Assembly (NCBI GenBank): GCA_033439265.1
Contig: JAVTVX010000001.1
Location: 13,844,608-13,908,607, forward strand
Direction of reading: 5' to 3'
From: Dillenia suffruticosa
Taxonomy: Eukaryota; Streptophyta; Magnoliopsida; Dilleniales; Dilleniaceae
DNA: 64,000 nt
The notes beneath the pieces were generated by a model. The model ran no database searches. It was not told the origin of the DNA and saw only the letters and a program-made list of their open reading frames with translations. Shown here piece by piece: positions 10,851 to 22,909 of this stretch; the first letter of the stretch is position 1; every line of letters begins with the position of its first letter. The position numbers and the translations under genes are program-made.

Positions 10851-11460
10851 GGTACGATCATACCAGTACTAATGCATCCATCAAAACTCTGCAACATATT
10901 TTGTGTATGATCATACCAGCACTAATGCACCAGTCCATTATTACTCTGTAGTTAAGCATGCTTGGATAAGAATTGTACAAGATGGATGACCTTATTGGAA
11001 GTTCTTGTATTGCAGCTCTCATTTACAAATAGTGAACATGTTAGATATCTTAATTCATCATTCAAAGCGATGACAACATAGCTTTGGATGAGAGTTGTTC
11101 TTGGATTGGTGACCTTCTCAAAAGATGCATCCATCAGGATTCCGCAATTAAACGTTCTTGGGTGAGAGTTTTACTTGGATAGGTGACCTTCTTGGAAGAT
11201 GCATCGATCATAAATCCGCAATTAAACATGTTTGTATGAGAATTGACTAGGATAGGTGACCTTCCCGAATGTTCTTGTGTTGCACCACTCATTTACAAAT
11301 GGGTCATCATTCAAAGTAATGGCAACATAGCCTTGGATAAGAGTTGTATTGGGATTGGTGACCTTCTCGAAAGTTCTCATGTTGTATCCCTCATTTACAA
11401 GAGTGAACAATTTAGATATTTTGGATCATCATTCAAAATGATGACAATATAAATGAGAAT
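10850..11460 (+). repeat. 5S-only zone R, copy 2
   Basis: Same architecture as 7140-7860: a 5S 5' piece, one nearly full 5S copy at 10903-11018, then repeated 5S nt ~35-104 pieces near 11090, 11160 and 11230, and a final 3' piece near 11330-11390. The spacer word TCATTTACAAATAGTGAAC occurs near 11020. It is part of the 21.6-kb-spaced duplication. Confidence 0.8.
10903..11018 (+). pseudogene. 5S rRNA pseudogene, nearly full length
   Basis: Follows plant 5S rRNA throughout: ATACCAGCACTAATGCACC (nt ~12-30), AGTTAAGCATGCTTGG (nt ~50-65), AAGATGGATGACC (nt ~80-92) and CTTGTATTGCA at the 3' end. The A-box-like region AGTTAAGCATG is better kept than in the 7279 copy. Scattered changes and the lack of a terminal T run argue for a relic. 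The duplicate is at 32527-32642. Confidence 0.8.
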
Positions 11461-11639
11461 GTATGTTATAGGATTTAAGCTGATTGAATGAAAGAAATGC
11501 ACATGGAGTTCTCTGCGATTGTTTGATAGCAATACAGTTGAAAGAAAAGTTTTATAGAATTCGAGTATAATCTATATTATTGTATGACACCAAGTGTTGA
11601 ATTATTAAACAAGAATAAGAGTATAAATAAGTATAGCTA

Positions 11640-11995
11640 AAATGATAATATTCAGATGAATGTATGGTAAAACTAAAAAAGATAGGATTATAAATGAAAA
11701 ATATGTATGGAGTTAGAAAAGAATTTAGTTATAGATAAAATAAAAGAATATCATTTAAAATGATTTAAACATGTGCAACAAATATCCAAAAAAATATCAG
11801 TTAAGAGGTACGAGATCTCAAATGCAGGAAATTTAGTAAAATATCGGGATAAATATTTAAAAATTTGAATATAAAATATCCGTAATATAAGTGTCAAGAG
11901 TTTAGTTAAAAAGATGATTTTAGATAAGAATGAATGGTGTAGGAGAATTCAAATAAGTTGAATTAATGCTCTTTTATCATCATAAATATCAATAT
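11640..11995 (+). mobile_element. LINE (L1-type) ORF2 3' relic
   Basis: A second copy of the relic at 8010-8345. Here the 3' end is clearer: codons at about 11920-11955 read DKNEWCRRIQIS, close to the DR-EWRRRIH tail usual in plant L1 ORF2 proteins. Elsewhere it is broken by stops. Confidence 0.65.
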
Positions 11996-11999
11996 TTTA

Positions 12000-12712
12000 A
12001 GTTTATATGAATAGTTTATTTTAGTTATTTTTTTCATTATTTTTAATTTTTGTTTTTATATTCTCTTGTTTTCAAATTTTAATTTTATATTGTTGTTATT
12101 ATTATTAATTTTCTCTTCTCTCTCCCATATTGGTCTCTCAAATGGTTGACCCCAGAATTAAAATTTAGTTTCTTGTTGTATGTTATTTGGCATAGAAGAA
12201 TCATAGTATTTATATTGTCTGGAATTGTCCTTTTCAAGAAAAAAAATTCTTATTCCTGATCGGTAATATAAAGAAATAAAATTTGGGGTTAAAATTTTAA
12301 ATTAGTTTATTCTTTTAGAATTATGTTTCATTATATTTAATTACTAAAATGGTTTTAATTGTTGGATGGGTGATTATTTTGCTACTATTCAGCTATGATA
12401 TTGTGATAAACTTTTGCAAAGTGTTAGTAGTAATTCTAATATTTCGAAAATAGGAACATATTGAAATTATTTTTTGGTATAACCAACTCGTATGCGCAAC
12501 CATATTTCGACTAATTCGATCCGAATGTTGTCGGTTCCAATTTAAGGGGAGTTCTCCTAATATAATTTTTTTTTTTATTTTTAAAATTTCAAACTAGAAA
12601 TTTGGTTAAAAGATTTAGCACCTCTTATCCACTAGGTCGATGTCCATTAATTAAGGGAGCATATTGGAAGTGTTAAATTAATAAAACTTGCCACAAGCTG
12701 CCATTTTAGTTA
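12000..12712. other. AT-rich spacer, nothing recognised
   Basis: No gene or element identified. It recurs at 33630-34335, and in part (about 12249-12350) at 48885-49010. Confidence 0.6.
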
Positions 12713-13195
12713 TACCCTAATGGCGGTTCCGGCTTGCTTCCGTGACATTTCATGTAACTCCTTTATTACGTTAGATGGCTTAATATGGATAAAATTAAAA
12801 TATATACTAGCCCTTCTCAATGTATTCCTTTAAGGAGATGAGGTCCAATTCATATCGAAGTTCTTAAGAATTTTACACTTTGAATCATTTGTGATGCTAA
12901 AACTGCTTATACCCTGCATCTTACTCTTGATAAAGAAAGACCCTTAACAAAAGAAGAAAGCTCTCAGCAACCATAGAGGAGTTGCTGGCCGAAACTGACA
13001 TGCATGGTACAAAAGGAAATAGGATTCAATCTTGTATTGGGCAAGTGTCACAGTTCCTATCAAATGTAACCATGTGTTGTGGGTGGAGGCCGCCTTTTGA
13101 TTGTCCAGCTGCTCGCCACTCTATATTAAGACATATGCACGTGTTAGTACTACAAGTATTTCTATGTTTTGTACTTGGGATGGAACCTTAGCAGC
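12713..13195 (+). repeat. Unidentified low-copy segment C, copy 2
   Basis: Homologue of 8440-8955, beginning TACCCTAATGGCGGTTCC. It contains a 69-codon frame at 12982-13191 that is identical in sequence to the one at 34608-34817. No family recognised. Confidence 0.45.
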
Positions 13196-14227
13196 TGCCA
13201 GCTGTTGCTATATTTCGTTGTTTTTGTAGCACAAAACAAACATAAGTACATATTTATAGGAAACAGTGTCTCCAGAGCGTAGGATTCGCATTTGTTTCCA
13301 TTTGAATTTTGTTTTGCGGTGCAAAGCATTCAATGTGTTGTGTGCGCGAGTGCGAGAGGTTTGTTCTAGTTGGTCGACACCCAATGGCATTGCCCCAAGC
13401 CTGTAGCTTCATGCTCCCATTCACGTGCTTTCTTTTTGTATGTTTTGCTTCATCTTCTTGCCTCTTGACCACCTTTTTTCTCTTTCCTTTATGTTAATGG
13501 AGGAAATTCTTCAGAATGCCAATACGTGTTAAAACTATGACAACTATGACATCTTGAGCTATTTGTGCCCAAATCGGGTACCATTCATTAGGTCGTGTGT
13601 ATCTATTTGATATATACCAAATTATTCTATCCTTCAAGAAAAAGAATCAAATTTCTAAAAACCCTCTCACATGTGCAATCAGAAATCTCTACAACAATCA
13701 TTCGAATCCTACAATAGTTTCGGCTTTTTTAGTTTTCTGCTACTCGTTTAATCATTCAATAGACGTTTGATATATACCAAGCTTTACTACTTTTCTAGAC
13801 AATCTCAACAGTGGTAACCAGATCTCAGCTCTCTGCTATCTCTACCACTCGTCCAATCATTCGATAGTCATTTCATTTATATAAAATTTTATTAACTCTC
13901 AAGTCGATCTCAATGGCAGTAAATAGATTTTATTAGAGTCTTTTTTATTAGTATTCTTATTCAAATCAATTAGTAAAAGATATTATATATTAGAGTAAAT
14001 AAATAATTGATTTGATTTTTAAAATGTTTGAATTTCTTTGATTTCATATTTATAATGATAAGAGTTTTATATAAATTTAATGTGTTATAATATTTTACTA
14101 TATTAGAATTATATATTACACTATTCTTTCCCGTCTTTAACGGGATATAACAATATTGGCAACTCAAAGCAACGTGTATGGAATTTGTTTTAAAACAGAA
14201 CATTTCATTTGTAGGATCTGGTGTTAA
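13196..14227. repeat. Unidentified segment D, copy 2
   Basis: About 1 kb that follows segment C in three macro-units (13196-14227, 34819-35860, 51856-53004). It has a less AT-rich start (13196-13500, with CACGTG at ~13422) and then very AT-rich DNA. Overlapping short frames exist on both strands at 13208-13497, but their mutual overlap and lack of any familiar motif make coding unlikely. I recognise nothing else. Confidence 0.5.
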
Positions 14228-14720
14228 TAATGCTTGGGTTTCGAACATAATCGATAAATTTATTCGGACATATTTCAAAAAGTAGTTCAAAACATATTTC
14301 AGTTACCGGAATAAATATTAGAGAGTGGATAGAAAATAAATACAACATTAATAATTTAAAGGTGTTATTTGATTGTAATTAAACTTTAAAAATATTTTTA
14401 AATACTATTTAAAATTTTATTTTTTTAAGAAAATTTTTATGGTTTTGACATATTGTCACTGTAATAAACTACTGTTCTTATATATGATTTTAACAAAATT
14501 ATTGTAAAGTGTGCTTTCTTTTCTTTTTCTTTTCTTTGGTAACAAATTCATATATTATGTGAATATTTATTCTATGAAAATTAGGAATATTTTAATGTGA
14601 TATTCCACCTAAACAAACATAGAAAAGGAAGGAACTTTGGAAAGGTAGCAAACCATAAATGCAATTTTCTAAATATATGATATGTTTCTCTAACCTTTAC
14701 TCGAAGTCCTTGTTTGAATT
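14228..14720. repeat. Left array flank L, copy 2
   Basis: Homologue of 1681-2200, here preceded by segment D instead of U1. It runs directly into the first monomer of block C. Confidence 0.75.
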
Positions 14721-16899
14721 GTCGGTGAAAATCAAATTTGAAATGATTTTTGTTCCCATTCTAAAGTATTACCATTAAGCCCCAATAGCTCATGAGTAGA
14801 GTGCCAATCTTATAAATTGAAGGTCTATAGTTCAAACTTGCATGGGGCAATAATTTTGAAATTCTTTGGTTTAAATGGAAACTCTCAATATTTTGGGTGC
14901 GATCATCAAGCATTAATGCATGGCTTATTTATTTTGGGAGCAATCATACCAACATGTTGAGTGACCTCCTCGAAAGTTCTTGTGCTGCAACTTGTTTAAA
15001 TTGTTGATGAGATTCGAATTTGAAATGATTCATGTTCCCATTCTATGTTTTCATCAATAAGCCCTTATAGTTCAGTGGTAGATATAGTCAGTCTTGTAAA
15101 CTGATGGTCCATGGTTCAATCCTGCACTAATGAATGGTTGACTTATTTTGGGTTCGATCATACTGGCACAATGAGTGACCTTCTCGGAAGTTCTCATATT
15201 GCACACCTCGTTTGAATTGTTGGCGAGAATCAAATTTGAAATGATTCTTGTTCCAATTCTAAGTTTTTATCGATAAGCCTCTATAACTCAGTGGTAGACT
15301 GTCAGTCTTGTAAACTAAAGGTCTGTAGTTCAATCCTGCATGGGAGTAATAATTTTGAAATTCTTTAGTTCAAAAGGAATGTCTTAGTAATTTGGGTGCG
15401 ATCATACAAGTACTAATGCATGACTGACTTATTTTGGGTACTATCATATACCAGCACGATGAGTGACCCCTTCGGAAGTTCACGATTTGTACTTCTCATT
15501 CAAATTGTCATCTAAATCAAATTTGTAATGATTCCTGTTTCCATTCTAAATTTTTATCGATAAGCCCCTATAGCATAGTGGTAGAGCGTCAGACAAGTGA
15601 ATGAAGGTCTATAGGGGGCAATAATTTTGAAACTTTAGTTTAAATAGAAGGTGTCATTATTTTTGTTGTGATCATACAAGCACAAATGCAAGTTGACTTA
15701 TTTTGGGTATTACCGTACCGACAAGATAAGTGACCTCCTCAGAAGTTCTTATGTTGCACCCTCGATTGAATTGTCGGTGAGAATCAAATTTGAAATGATT
15801 TCTATTCACATTCTAAGATTTTATCGATAAGTGCTTTGAGCTCAGTGGTAGAGCTTTAGTCTTGTAAATAGAAAGTTTGTAGTTCGATCTTATGCGGGGG
15901 CAATAATGTTGAAATTCATTAGTTTAAACAGAAGGTCACATTATTTTGGATGTGATCATGGTAGTACTAATGCATGGCTGACTTATTTTGGGTTCGATCA
16001 TACCAGCATGATGGGTGAAATTCTCGGAAGATCCCGTGTTGCACTCCTCATTTGAGTTGTTGGTAAGAACCAAATTCGAAATGATTCTTGCTCCCATTCT
16101 ATATTTTTACCATTAAGCCCCTATAGTTGAGTGGTAGAGCATCACTCTTGTAAATTGAAGGTTTGTAGTTCAATCCAACTTGTAAGAAATAATTTTGAAA
16201 TTCTACGGTTTAAACGAAAGGTCACAATACTTTGGGTGCGATTATAACGGCACTAATGCATCGCTGACTTATTTTGGGTACGGTCATACCAACACAATGA
16301 GTGACCTTGGAAGATTTAGTGTTGCACCCCTCATTTGAATTGTTGATAAGAATCGATCTAGAAATGATTCTTGTTTCCATTCTAAAATTTTACCATTAAG
16401 CTTGTATAGCTCAGTGGTAGAGTGTCAGTCTTGTAAATCGAACGTTTGTAGTTCAGTCTTTCATGGGGGGAGTAATTTTGAAGTTCTTCGGTTTAAACGG
16501 AAGGTCTAATTATTTTGGAGGCGATCATACCATCACTAATACATAGCTGAGTTATTTTGGGGACAATCATACCTGCACGATTGTGACTTCCTAAGAAGTT
16601 CTCATTTTGCACCCCTTGCTTGGATTGTCGATGAGAATCAAATTTGAAATGATTCCTATTCCCATTCTAATATTTTTATTGATTAACCCCTACATCTCAA
16701 TGGTAGAGTGTTAATATTATAAACTGAAGATCTGTAGTTCAATCCTGCACTAATGGATGGTTGACTTATTTTGGGCACGATCATACTAGCATGATGAGTG
16801 ACCTCCAAGGAAGTTCTCATGTTGCACCACTCGTTTGAATTGCCACTAATAATCAAATTTAAAATGATTCCTGTTCCAATTCTATGTTTTTATCGATAA

Positions 16900-16971
16900 G
16901 CCCTTATAGCTCAGTGGTAGAGCGTCAGTCTTGTAAACTGAAGGTCTGTAGTTCGATCCTGCATGGGGGCA
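16900..16971 (+). tRNA. tRNA-Thr(UGU)-like gene, complete cloverleaf
   Basis: The unit is 72 nt long. Acceptor stem is GCCCTTA/TGGGGGC (two wobbles), D stem GCTC/GAGC with loop AGTGGTA, anticodon stem TCAGT/ACTGA fully paired, loop CTTGTAA (anticodon UGU), variable AGGTC, T stem TGTAG/CTGCA (one G-U), T loop TTCGATC, discriminator A. Box A (TAGCTCAGTGG) and box B (AGTTCGATCC) match plant tRNA promoters, and TTTT lies at 16976-16979. No CCA is encoded, as expected for a nuclear gene. The following spacer is shortened. The structure is plausible; expression is not shown. Confidence 0.65.
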
Positions 16972-18250
16972 ATAATTTTGGGTAACTAATTTTGGGTACT
17001 CTCATACCAGTACGATGAGTGAACTTCTCGAAAATTTTCATGTTGTATCCCTCATTTGAATTGACGGTGAAAATCAAATTAGAAATGATTCTTGTTCCCA
17101 TTCTATATTTTTATCGATAAGCCCCTATAACTCAGTGGTACAGCGTCACTCTTATAAACTTAAGGTCTATAGTTCAGTCCTGCATAAGGGAAATAATTTT
17201 GAAATTCTTTAGTTTAAATGGAAGGTCTCACAATTTTGGGTGCAATCATACCAAAGCTAATGCATGGTTAACTTATTTTGGGTAAGATCATACCAGCACG
17301 ATAAGTGACGACGGAAGATCTCATGTTGCACCCCTCATTTGAATCATTGACGAGAATCAAATTTGAAATGATTCTTGTCCCTATTCTAAATTTTTACCAT
17401 TAAGCGGCTATAGCTCAGTGGTAGAGCGTCAATCTTAAAAACTAAAGGTCTGTCATTCGATCTTGCTTGGGGGCAATAATTTTAAAAGTCTTCAGTTTGA
17501 ACAAGAGGCCTCATTATTTTGGGTACGATTATAAAAGCACTAATGCGTGGCTGACTTATTTTGGGGATGATCATACTAGCACGATGAATGACCTCCTAGG
17601 AAGTTCTTTTGTTATACCACTCATTTGAATTGTCAATGAGAAATAAATTTGAAATGATTTTTGTTCCCATTCTAATTTTTTATTAATAATTTCTTTTAGC
17701 TCAATGGTAGAGTGTTAGTCTTCTAAACTAAAGGCCTGTAGTACGATTTGGCATGGGGGCAATAATTTTGACATTTTTTAGTTTAAATAGAAGGTCTCAT
17801 TATTTTGGGTGCAATTATATAGCACCAATGCATGGCAGACTTATTTTGGGTACGATCATACCAGCACTATGGAAGGCTCGGAACGTCTTGTGTTGCACCT
17901 CTCATTTGAATTTTCAATAAGAATCAAATTTAAAATGTTATTCCCATTCTAAATTTTTACAAATAAGACCCTATGGCTCAGTAGTAGTGTGCTAGTCTTG
18001 TAAATTGAAGATCTATAGTTCAATCTTGTGTGAGGGCAATAATTTTGAAATTCTTTGGTGTAAACGGAAAGTCTCAATAATTTGGGTGCAATCGTCTAAC
18101 AATAATGCATGGCTGATTTGTTTTGGGAACGATCACACCAGCGCGATGAGTGACCTCCTTGAAAGTTCTTGTGCTACACCTTGTTTAAATTGTCAGTGAG
18201 AATCAAATTTGAAATGATTCATGTTCCCATTCTAAGTTTTTATCAAATAA

Positions 18251-18322
18251 GCCCCTATAGCTCAGTGGTAGAGCGTCAGTCTTGTAAACTGAAGGTCTAT
18301 AGTTCAATCCTGCATGGGGGCA
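18251..18322 (+). tRNA. tRNA-Thr(UGU)-like gene, one T-stem mismatch
   Basis: Acceptor GCCCCTA/TGGGGGC, D stem GCTC/GAGC and anticodon stem TCAGT/ACTGA are intact, with anticodon UGU. The T stem TATAG/CTGCA has one A-C mismatch, and the T loop is TTCAATC. TTTT follows the discriminator A after four nucleotides. It is close to the array consensus but slightly less stable than 29028-29099. Confidence 0.5.
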
Positions 18323-18440
18323 ATAATTTTGAAATTCTTTAGTTCAAATAGAAGGTCTCAGTAAGGCTTATTTTGGGTACTATCATAACAACATGATGAG
18401 TGGCCTCCTCAGAAGTTCTAGAGTTCTACCCCTCATTTGA

Positions 18441-18787
18441 ATTGTCATCTAAATCAAATTTGAAATGATTCCTGTTCCCATTCTAAATTTTTATCGATAA
18501 GGCCCTATAGCATCATGGTAGAGCATTAGACATGTAAACTGAAGGTCTGCACTGGGACAGTAATTTTGAAATTCTTTAGTTTAAATATAAGGTCTCATTA
18601 TTTTGGATGTGATCGTACAAGCACTAATGCAAGCCTGGCTTATTTTGGGTGCTACCATACCAAAAAAGATGAGTGACCTCCTTAGAAGTTCTTGTGTTGC
18701 ACTGTCGTTTGAATAGTCGGTGAGAATCAAATTTGAAATGATTTCTATTCCCATTCTAAGATTTTATCGATAAGTGCTTATAGCTTT
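18441..18787 (+). repeat. Near-identical exchange tract (partner 24698-25038)
   Basis: This ~345-bp stretch spans the T-arm-less unit at 18501 and its 5S spacer. It matches 24698-25038 with only a handful of differences, whereas the equivalent monomer of the intervening higher-order copy (about 21490-21780) is clearly more diverged. Confidence 0.75.
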
Positions 18788-20290
18788 GTGGTAGCATCAG
18801 AAGGTGACATTATTTTCGGTGTGGTCATACTAGCACTAATGGAAGGCTGACTTATTGTGTACGATCATACAAGCATGATGGGTGAAATCATTTGAAGATC
18901 TCATGTTGCACATGTTTGAATTGTTGGTAAGAATCAAATTTGAAGTGATTCTTGCTCCCATTCTAAATTTTTACCATTGAGCTCCTACAGCTCAGTGGTA
19001 GAGAGTCATTCTTGTACACTGAAGGTTTGTAGTTCAATCCTACATGTAGGCAATAATTTTGATATTCTTAAGTTTAAGCAGAAAGTCTTAATATTTTGGG
19101 TGTGATTATAGTAGCACTGAGGTATGGTTGTTTTATTTTGGGAACGATCATACCAGCATGATGAGTAACCTCGGAAGATCTAGTGTTGCACCCCTCATTT
19201 GAAATGTCGATAACTATCAAACTAGAAATGAATCTTGTTTCCATTCTAAAATTTTACCATTATTCCAGTATAGCTTAGCGGTAGAGCATCAATCTTGTAA
19301 ACTGAAAGTTTGTAATTCAATCCTGCATGGGGGCAATTATTTTGAAATTCTTTGGTTTAAATGGATGGTCTCATTATTTTGGGTGTGATCATACCAACAC
19401 TAATGCATGGTTGACTTATTTTGGGGGCAGACATACCAGCATAATGCATGACTTCCTCAAAAGTTCTTGTTTTGCAACCCTTGCTTGAATTGTCAATGAG
19501 AAGCAAATTTGAAATGATTCCTATTCCCATTTTAATATTTTTATTGATAAGCCTCCATAGCACAGTGGTAGATTGTGAGTCTTGTAAATTGAAGATCTGT
19601 AGTTTAATCCTATACTGATGGATGGTTGACTTACTTTGGGTACAATCATACTCGCATGATGAGTGATCTCCAAGGAAGTTCTCATGTTGCACTGCTTGTT
19701 TGAATTGTCAGTGAGAATCAAATTTGAATGTATGCCAATTCTCTGTTTTTATCGATAAGCCCTTATAGTTCAGTGGTAAAGCGTCAGTCTGGTAAAATGA
19801 AAGTTTGTAGTTTGATCCTGCATGGAGGACAATAATTTTGAAATTGTTTAGTTCAAAAGGAAGGCCTCATTATTTTGGGAGCATACCCACATGCTAGCAT
19901 GATGAATGACCTTCTTGAAACTTCTTGTGTTGCATCCCTCTTTTGAATTATTGGTGAGAATCAGATTCAAAATGATTCCTATTCCCATTCTATGTTTTTA
20001 TCGATAAGCCCCTATAGCTCAGTGGTACAATGTCATTCTTGTGAACTGAAGGTCTATAGTTCGATCCTGCATAGGGGAAATAATTTTGAAATTCTTTAGT
20101 TTAAGTGGAAGGACTTACAATTTTGGGTGCAATCATACCGACACTAATGCTTTGTTGACTTATTTGGGGTACGATCATACCAACACGATGAGTGATGCTG
20201 GAAGATCTCGCATTGCACCCTTCTTTTGAATTGTCGATAGGAATCAGATTTGAAATGATTCTGGTTCCCATTCTAAATTTTTACCATTAA

Positions 20291-20375
20291 GTGGCTATAG
20301 CTCAGTGGTATAGCATCAGTCTTGCACGATGAGTGACCTCCTTGGAAGTTCTTATGTTGCACCCCTCATTTGAAT
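20291..20375 (+). pseudogene. tRNA 5' half fused to the mini-5S 3' part
   Basis: The tRNA-like sequence runs normally through the D arm and the start of the anticodon loop (CAGTCTTGC) and then continues directly as GCACGATGAGTGACC of the mini-5S. A shared GCAC at the junction points to a microhomology-mediated deletion of the tRNA 3' half, spacer and first 5S start. The result is a ~110-bp shortened monomer. Confidence 0.75.
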
Positions 20376-21212
20376 TGTCGATGAGAAACAAATTTGAAAT
20401 GATTTTTGTTCCTATCCTAAATTTTTATTGATAATCCCTTATAGCTCAGTGGTAGAGTGTCAGTCTTGTAAACTAAATGTTAGTAGTTTGATCCGGCATG
20501 GGGGCAATGATTTTGAAATTTTTTAGTTTAAATGGAAGGTCTCATTATGTTGAGTGCAATCATATTAGCACTAATGCATGGCAGACTTATTTTGGGAATG
20601 ATCATACCAGCACGATGGGTGACCTTGGAAGGTCTAGTGTTGCACTTCTCGTTTGAATTTTCGATGAGAACAAAATTTGAAATGATTTTTGCTCCCATTC
20701 TAAATTTTTACAATTAAGCCCCTATAACTCAATAGTACAGTGCCAGTCTTGTAAATTGAAGGCCTATAGTTCAATCTTGCATGGGGGTAATAATTTTGAA
20801 ATTCTTTGGTTTAAATGGAAAGTCTCAATATTTTGGGTGCGATCATCTAGCATTAATGCATTGCTAATTTATTTTGGGAACGATCATACTAGAACGATTA
20901 GTGACTTCCTTGAAAGTTCTTGTGCCGCACCTTGTTTAAATAGTCATGAGAATCAAATTTGAAATTATTCATGTTCCCATTCTAAGTTTTTATCAATAAG
21001 CCCCTATTGTTCAGTGGTAGATAGTTAGTCTTGCAAACTGAAGGTCTATAGTTCAATGTTGCACTAATGAATGGCTGACTTGTTTTGGGTACTATCATAC
21101 AAGCACGATGAGTGACCTTCTTGGAAGTTCTCATATTGCACACCTCGTTTGAATTGTTAGTGAGAATCAAATTTGAAATGATTCTTGTTCCATTCTAAGT
21201 TTTTATCGATAA

Positions 21213-21284
21213 GCCCCTATAGCTCAGTAATAGAGTGTAAGTCTTGCAAATTGAAGGTCTGTAGTTCAATTCTGCATGGGGGCA
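21213..21284 (+). pseudogene. tRNA-like unit with UGC (Ala) anticodon
   Basis: Acceptor (GCCCCTA/TGGGGGC) and T stem (TGTAG/CTGCA) are kept. The loop reads CTTGCAA, which would give anticodon UGC. The anticodon stem TAAGT/ATTGA has one mismatch. A changed anticodon on a Thr-type body is more likely decay than a new alanine tRNA. Confidence 0.5.
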
Positions 21285-22837
21285 ATAATTTTGAAATTCA
21301 GTAGTTCGAACGAATGGTCTCAATAATTTGGGTGCAATCATACAAATACTAATGCATGATTGACTTATTCTAGGTACTATCAAACCAACACGATGAGTGA
21401 CCTCCACGGAAATTCTCGAGTTCTACCCTTCATTCGAATTGTCATCTAAATAAAATTTGAATTGATTCTTATTCCCATTCTAAATTTTTATCAATAAGCC
21501 CGTATAGCATAGTGGCATAGTGTCAGACTTGTAAACTGAAGGTCTGCATGAGGGAAATAATTTGGAATTCTTTAGTTTAAACTGAAGGTCTCATAATTTT
21601 GGGTGTGATCATAAAAGCACTAATGCAAGCCTAACTTATTTTAGGTATTTCCTTACCAATAAGATGAGTGACCTCCTCAGAAGGTTCTTGTGTTGCACCG
21701 TCATTTGAATTATGAGTGAGAAGAAAACTTGAAATGATTTCTATTCCTATTCTAAGATTTTATCGATAAACGCTTATAGCTTAGTGGTAGAGCGTCAGTC
21801 TTATAAACAGAAAGTTGGTAGTTCGATCTTTCATGGGGGCAATAATGTTGAAATTTATTAGTTTAAATGGAAGGTCACATTATTTTGGGTGCGATCATAC
21901 TAGCACTAATGCATGACTGGCTTATTTTGGATACGATCAAACCAACAGGATGAGTGAAATCCACGAAAGATCTCGTGTTGTCCTCCTCCTTTGAATTGTC
22001 GGTATGAATCAAATTTGAAAAGATACTTGTTCCCATTCAAAAGTTTTACCAATAAGCCCCTATAACCTAGTAGTCGAGCGTCACTTTTGTAAACTGAAGG
22101 TCTGTAGTTCAATCTTGCATGCGGGCAAAAATTTTGAAATTCTTCGGTTTAAACTGAAGGTTGCAATATTTTGGGTTCGATTATACCAGCACTAATGCAT
22201 GACTGACTTATTTTGGGTACGATCATACCAGTACGATGAGTGACCTCGGAAGATCTAGTGTTGCACCCCTCATTTGAATTGTCGGTAAGAATCAAACTAG
22301 AAATGATTCTTGTTTCCATTCTAAGATTTTACCATTAAGTTCGTATAGCTCAGTAGTAAAGCGTCAGTCTTGTAAACTGAAGGTCTGTAGTTCAATCCTG
22401 CATGGGAGCAATAATTTTGAAAATCTTCAGTTTAAACGGAAGGTCTAATTATTTTCGGTGCAATCATAGCGCACTAATATGTGGCTAAATTATATAGGGG
22501 ACAATCATACCAGCACGATGAGTGACTTCCTCAGAAGTTCTCGTTTTACACCCCTTGCTTGAATTATCTATGAGAATTAAATTTGAAATGATTCGTATTC
22601 CCATTCTAATACTTTTATTGATAAGCCCCTATAGCTTAGTGGTAGAGTGTCAGTCTTGTAAACTCAAGATCAATGGTTCAATCCTACATAATGGATGGTT
22701 GACTTATTTTGGGTTTGATCATCCCAGCACGATGAGTAATCTCCAAGGAAGTTCTCATGTTGCACCGCATGTTTGAATTGTCGGTAAGAATCAAATCTGA
22801 AAATATTCCTGTTCCGATTCTATGTTTTTATCGATAA

Positions 22838-22909
22838 GCCCTTATAACTCAGTGGTAGAGCATCAGTCTTGTAAACTGAAGGTTTGTAGTTCGATCCTGC
22901 ATGGGGGCA
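22838..22909 (+). tRNA. tRNA-Thr(UGU)-like gene, D-stem mismatch
   Basis: Acceptor GCCCTTA/TGGGGGC (wobbles), anticodon stem TCAGT/ACTGA, loop CTTGTAA, T stem TGTAG/CTGCA and T loop TTCGATC are all good. The D stem is ACTC/GAGC with one A-C mismatch, and the box A core G is changed (TAACTCAGTGG). TTTT follows after four nucleotides. It occupies the same place in the higher-order repeat as 16900-16971. Confidence 0.5.

Larger units (their letters stand above)
9841..14848. repeat. Direct segmental duplication, copy 1 (partner 31464-36475)
   Basis: About 5 kb comprising four array monomers (block B), a 5S-only zone, the LINE relic, segments C and D, flank L and the first monomer of block C. It reappears in the same order and orientation ~21.62 kb downstream, with few changes by eye. 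The left edge lies at TCAACTCGATGAGTGG, inside 5S-derived sequence. The right edge is just after a tRNA-like unit (14779-14849 and 36407-36477). Confidence 0.85.

Noticed and set aside
12982-13191. A 69-codon frame in segment C as a real small gene, since it is identical at 34608-34817.
   Set aside because: The two copies lie in a recent duplication, so identity is expected. The frame is altered in the other copies, and a vague likeness to WIGGWRP-type plant protein motifs is too short to use.
13208-13497. Overlapping frames on both strands at the start of segment D.
   Set aside because: The frames overlap on opposite strands, are low-complexity, and shift between copies; no motif supports coding.
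16900-16971. Plastid origin of the tRNA-Thr units.
   Set aside because: As I remember them, the plastid trnT genes have different acceptor and T-arm sequences, and no neighbouring plastid genes are present. The promoter boxes and T run fit a nuclear gene.
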